64,000 bases of DNA from Pseudomonadota bacterium (GTDB lineage Bacteria > Pseudomonadota > Gammaproteobacteria > Steroidobacterales > Steroidobacteraceae): positions 1 through 64,000 of the forward strand of contig JAKAXA010000004.1 in NCBI GenBank assembly GCA_021816775.1. Direction: 5' to 3'. Below are positions 63,209 to 64,000 of this stretch, in pieces; positions within the stretch are counted from its first letter, which is position 1, and each line of letters starts with the position of its first letter. Position numbers and translations under genes: made by a program. Under the pieces are notes generated by a model that did not search any database, was not told the origin of the DNA, and worked only from the letters and a program-made list of their open reading frames with translations.

Positions 63209-64000
63209 ATGCCGGACAGCCATCGATCGACCCGAGGTCTCGGCGAACGGCTCGCCGGCCAGATCGAGCAGCTGATCGCGCAGGAAGCGATGGCGCCGGG
63301 CACTGCCTTGGTCGAGCGCACTCTCGCCGCGCGCCTCATGGTGTCGCGTTCCCCCGTCCGTGACGCGCTGCGGCAACTCGCCAAACGAGGCACGGTTGGC
63401 CCGCGACCGGACGGTGGTTATATCGTCCGCAGGCGTCCCGACAGCTCGCTGTTTACGCGGAGCCTCGCGAGCGACTCGCCGGGGGAGTCGACTTACTTTG
63501 AGATCGCGGAGGACCGGCTGGCCGGCCACCTGCCCGAGCGTGTGTCCGAAAGCCTTCTCATGCGCCGCTACGGACTGACCCGCAACCGACTGGGCTCGAT
63601 CCTGCGTCGCATCGTCAATGAGGGATGGATCGAGCGTCTGCCGGGCCATGGATGGCAGTTCCTGCCGATACTGACCTCCGACGAGACGTACGACCAGGCC
63701 TACCGCTTCCGCATCCTGATCGAGCCGGCGGCCCTGCATGAGCCGCGCTTCAGGCTCGATGCGGCGGCGCTGCACCAATGCCTGGCGGAACAGCAGGCCC
63801 TGATCGACGGCGCGGTGCAGTGGGCCTCCCCAGCTCAACTGTTCGACGCCAACACACGTCTTCACGAGACGATCACCGCCTGTTGCGGCAACGTCTTCAT
63901 CGTCGAGTCCCTGAAGCGGATCAATCGACTGCGCCGGCTGATGGAGTACCGGAAGACGGTTGACCGTGACGCCGCCGCCCGTCGCTGCCGGGAGCATAAG
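63209..64000 (+). CDS. GntR regulator with two winged-helix domains (partial, runs off the window)
   Basis: An ATG at 63209 opens a frame that is still open at the window edge (264 codons). The first winged helix reads GERLAGQIEQLIAQEAMAPG then LAARLMVSRSPVRDALRQLA. After a linker a second one follows (LAGHLPERVSESLLMRRYGL then GSILRRIVNEGWIERLPGHG). An FCD-type ligand domain begins at YDQAYRFRILIEPAALHEPR (metal or acid ligand) and goes on past the edge. Two DNA-binding domains in one GntR chain are unusual. It probably controls the cupin-dehydrogenase cluster. Confidence 0.85.
   Translation, partial: MPDSHRSTRGLGERLAGQIEQLIAQEAMAPGTALVERTLAARLMVSRSPVRDALRQLAKRGTVGPRPDGGYIVRRRPDSSLFTRSLASDSPGESTYFEIAEDRLAGHLPERVSESLLMRRYGLTRNRLGSILRRIVNEGWIERLPGHGWQFLPILTSDETYDQAYRFRILIEPAALHEPRFRLDAAALHQCLAEQQALIDGAVQWASPAQLFDANTRLHETITACCGNVFIVESLKRINRLRRLMEYRKTVDRDAAARRCREHK

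Noticed and set aside
62867-63997. Long minus-strand frame (376 codons) at the right end
   Set aside because: It is antisense to the ABM and GntR genes, which have clear families. The translated product is Arg/Ala-rich with no known domain.
1-64000. CRISPR arrays, insertion sequences, prophage or integrase genes
   Set aside because: No repeated spacer pattern, transposase or integrase motif was seen on either strand.

Overview
The window is 64 kb of GC-rich chromosomal DNA, densely packed with genes on both strands. It looks like a free-living, respiring gammaproteobacterium. The signs are a cytochrome bc1 operon with a c4-type dihaem cytochrome, a YciK-like dehydrogenase, a TraR/DksA-type zinc protein, two ECF sigma modules, FecR/TonB signalling, POT and MFS carriers, HtpX and an outer-membrane c-type peroxidase. 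No tRNA, rRNA, CRISPR array, integrase or intact insertion sequence was seen. The genus cannot be fixed from this sequence.

The first 11.5 kb is loose and partly decayed. It holds a twice-frameshifted Tat-exported FAD oxidoreductase running off the left edge, a ParDE toxin-antitoxin pair, an unrecognised gene remnant, a VanY-type peptidase, a ClC protein with unusual ion-path residues, a MarR remnant, a group II PLP decarboxylase, a membrane-anchored TIR protein, a frameshifted membrane protein and a small zinc protein. From 11.6 to 19 kb come the NAD salvage pair pncA-pncB, a DksA-like protein and the leftward operon Rieske / cytochrome c4 / cytochrome b / cytochrome c1 / small membrane protein. 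Cytochrome b departs from the usual proteobacterial pattern: PLWF replaces PEWY, and the second haem-ligand pair has 14 residues between the histidines.

From 19 to 36 kb are an SDR lacking its catalytic Tyr, a divergent LysR/DoxX pair with repeated operator-like sites, a three-gene FtsX-type ABC exporter, an M20 amidohydrolase, a secreted mutarotase, two flavoproteins, a nuclease-fold protein overlapping htpX tail to tail, an exported OB-fold protein with a cytochrome c peroxidase and HtpX, two divergent CBS-pair proteins, and a YedK-type abasic-site protein.

From 36 to 49 kb lies the most coherent system. A seven-gene leftward operon (three glycosyltransferases, a type I ABC exporter, a beta-barrel protein, a histidine phosphatase, UDP-glucose dehydrogenase) probably builds and exports a uronate-containing glycan or glycolipid. 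Upstream on the same strand is an ECF sigma / FecR / TonB-receptor signalling operon.

The last 15 kb holds a MocR regulator divergent from a pyridoxamine-phosphate-oxidase-like gene, MarR and MarR-GNAT regulators, MFS and POT carriers, a membrane-bound MutS-like ATPase, a second ECF sigma / anti-sigma / DUF4252 operon, and a catabolic cluster (cupin, isocitrate/isopropylmalate-type dehydrogenase, small ORF, ABM monooxygenase, GntR regulator with two winged-helix domains). The GntR gene runs off the right edge. A 28-bp inverted repeat upstream of the cupin is a good candidate for its operator.
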